Positions 5,680-5,915 of a stretch of 5,915 nt of DNA are shown here, one piece after another (position 1 is the first letter of the stretch; each line of letters starts with the position of its first letter). The position numbers and the translations under genes are program-made. The stretch is from Prolixibacteraceae bacterium (GTDB lineage Bacteria; Bacteroidota; Bacteroidia; Bacteroidales; Prolixibacteraceae). The notes beneath the pieces are model-generated. The model had not been told where the DNA came from. It was given only the letters and a program-made list of their open reading frames with translations, and did no database searches. Location of the stretch: positions 1 to 5,915 of the forward strand of contig JAEUSS010000012.1 of NCBI GenBank assembly GCA_016788685.1, given 5' to 3'.

Positions 5680-5915
5680 ATGAGAGGCAAAACAATAGCA
5701 GTACTCATCGCTATACTGTCAATGGGCTCGCAGGCATTTTCACAGCGCGAATTTAAAACCGGAGGCCCCGACACCACATACGTGATGAAAAGATATGTCC
5801 TCCTGTTGCTGAACGAAGGGCCTAAACGCGATCAGGATTCGGCAACGGCAGCCAAAATTCAGGACGGACACATGAACCACATCAACGAAATGGCTAAGAC
5901 CGGCAAACTCGCCAT
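5680..5915 (+). CDS. Secreted YciI-like (YCII-related domain) protein, 5' part (runs off right edge)
   Basis: The ATG at 5680 opens a frame of 78 full codons with no stop before the window ends. Residues 1-21 (MRGKTIAVLIAILSMGSQAFS) look like a cleavable signal peptide. After a short linker comes MKRYVLLLLNEGPKRDQDSATAAKIQDGHMNHINEMAKTGKLA, which has the order expected of the start of a YCII-related ferredoxin-like domain: a first strand ending in a G-P turn, then a helix with a conserved His (His64) and the Gly-Lys-Leu before the next strand. The family is small and functionally poorly defined; some members are proposed enzymes that use a His-Asp pair. Most YciI proteins are cytoplasmic, so a signal peptide is notable, though such versions occur in Bacteroidota. 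The 20-nt gap after msrA suggests one operon. No Shine-Dalgarno is visible. Confidence 0.8.
   Translation, partial: MRGKTIAVLIAILSMGSQAFSQREFKTGGPDTTYVMKRYVLLLLNEGPKRDQDSATAAKIQDGHMNHINEMAKTGKLA

Overview
The window looks like an ordinary chromosomal segment of a member of the Bacteroidota, perhaps a Bacteroidales/Marinilabiliales-type organism; the finer placement is inference. The signs are weak or absent Shine-Dalgarno sequences before almost every start, promoter elements of the Bacteroidota TAnnTTTG type (best example at 4424-4431, with a TTTC 19 nt upstream), a stand-alone secreted DUF4159 protein, and exported MsrA and YciI-like proteins. I see no insertion sequence, CRISPR array, tRNA, rRNA, phage gene or defence gene, and no convincing undescribed system.

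Layout. (1) 1-662, minus strand: the N-terminal 220 residues of catalase-peroxidase KatG, which runs off the left edge. (2) 663-982: a 320-nt gap holding the probable katG promoter with two inverted repeats, and otherwise unexplained DNA with a short direct repeat. (3) 983-1636, minus: a secreted DUF4159 protein. (4) 1637-1886: a divergent regulatory region with three separate operator-like repeats. (5) 1887-3113, plus: a PLP-dependent sulfhydrylase/cystathionine gamma-synthase-family enzyme. (6) 3175-4407, minus: a two-gene unit, SixA-type histidine phosphatase followed by the 16S rRNA methyltransferase RsmE, converging on the PLP gene. (7) 4467-4976, plus: a YfcE/MJ0936-type metallophosphoesterase, divergent from the phosphatase with a short overlapping promoter region. 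(8) 5069-5659, plus: a signal-peptide-bearing methionine sulfoxide reductase MsrA, followed 20 nt later by a secreted YciI-like protein cut by the right edge.

How the genes relate. KatG (H2O2 removal) and exported MsrA (repair of oxidised methionine) share an oxidative-stress theme, and the PLP enzyme belongs to sulfur amino-acid metabolism, but they are separate transcription units. Nothing in the sequence ties them into one pathway. The most useful second-look items are the palindromes in the two intergenic regions, the 5-bp hairpin that overlaps the sixA-type promoter and the phosphoesterase leader, the Phe in place of the usual cofactor-stacking Tyr in the PLP enzyme, and the exported MsrA/YciI pair. 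Three genes (DUF4159, phosphoesterase, MsrA) have open frames that extend upstream of what I judge to be the real start.
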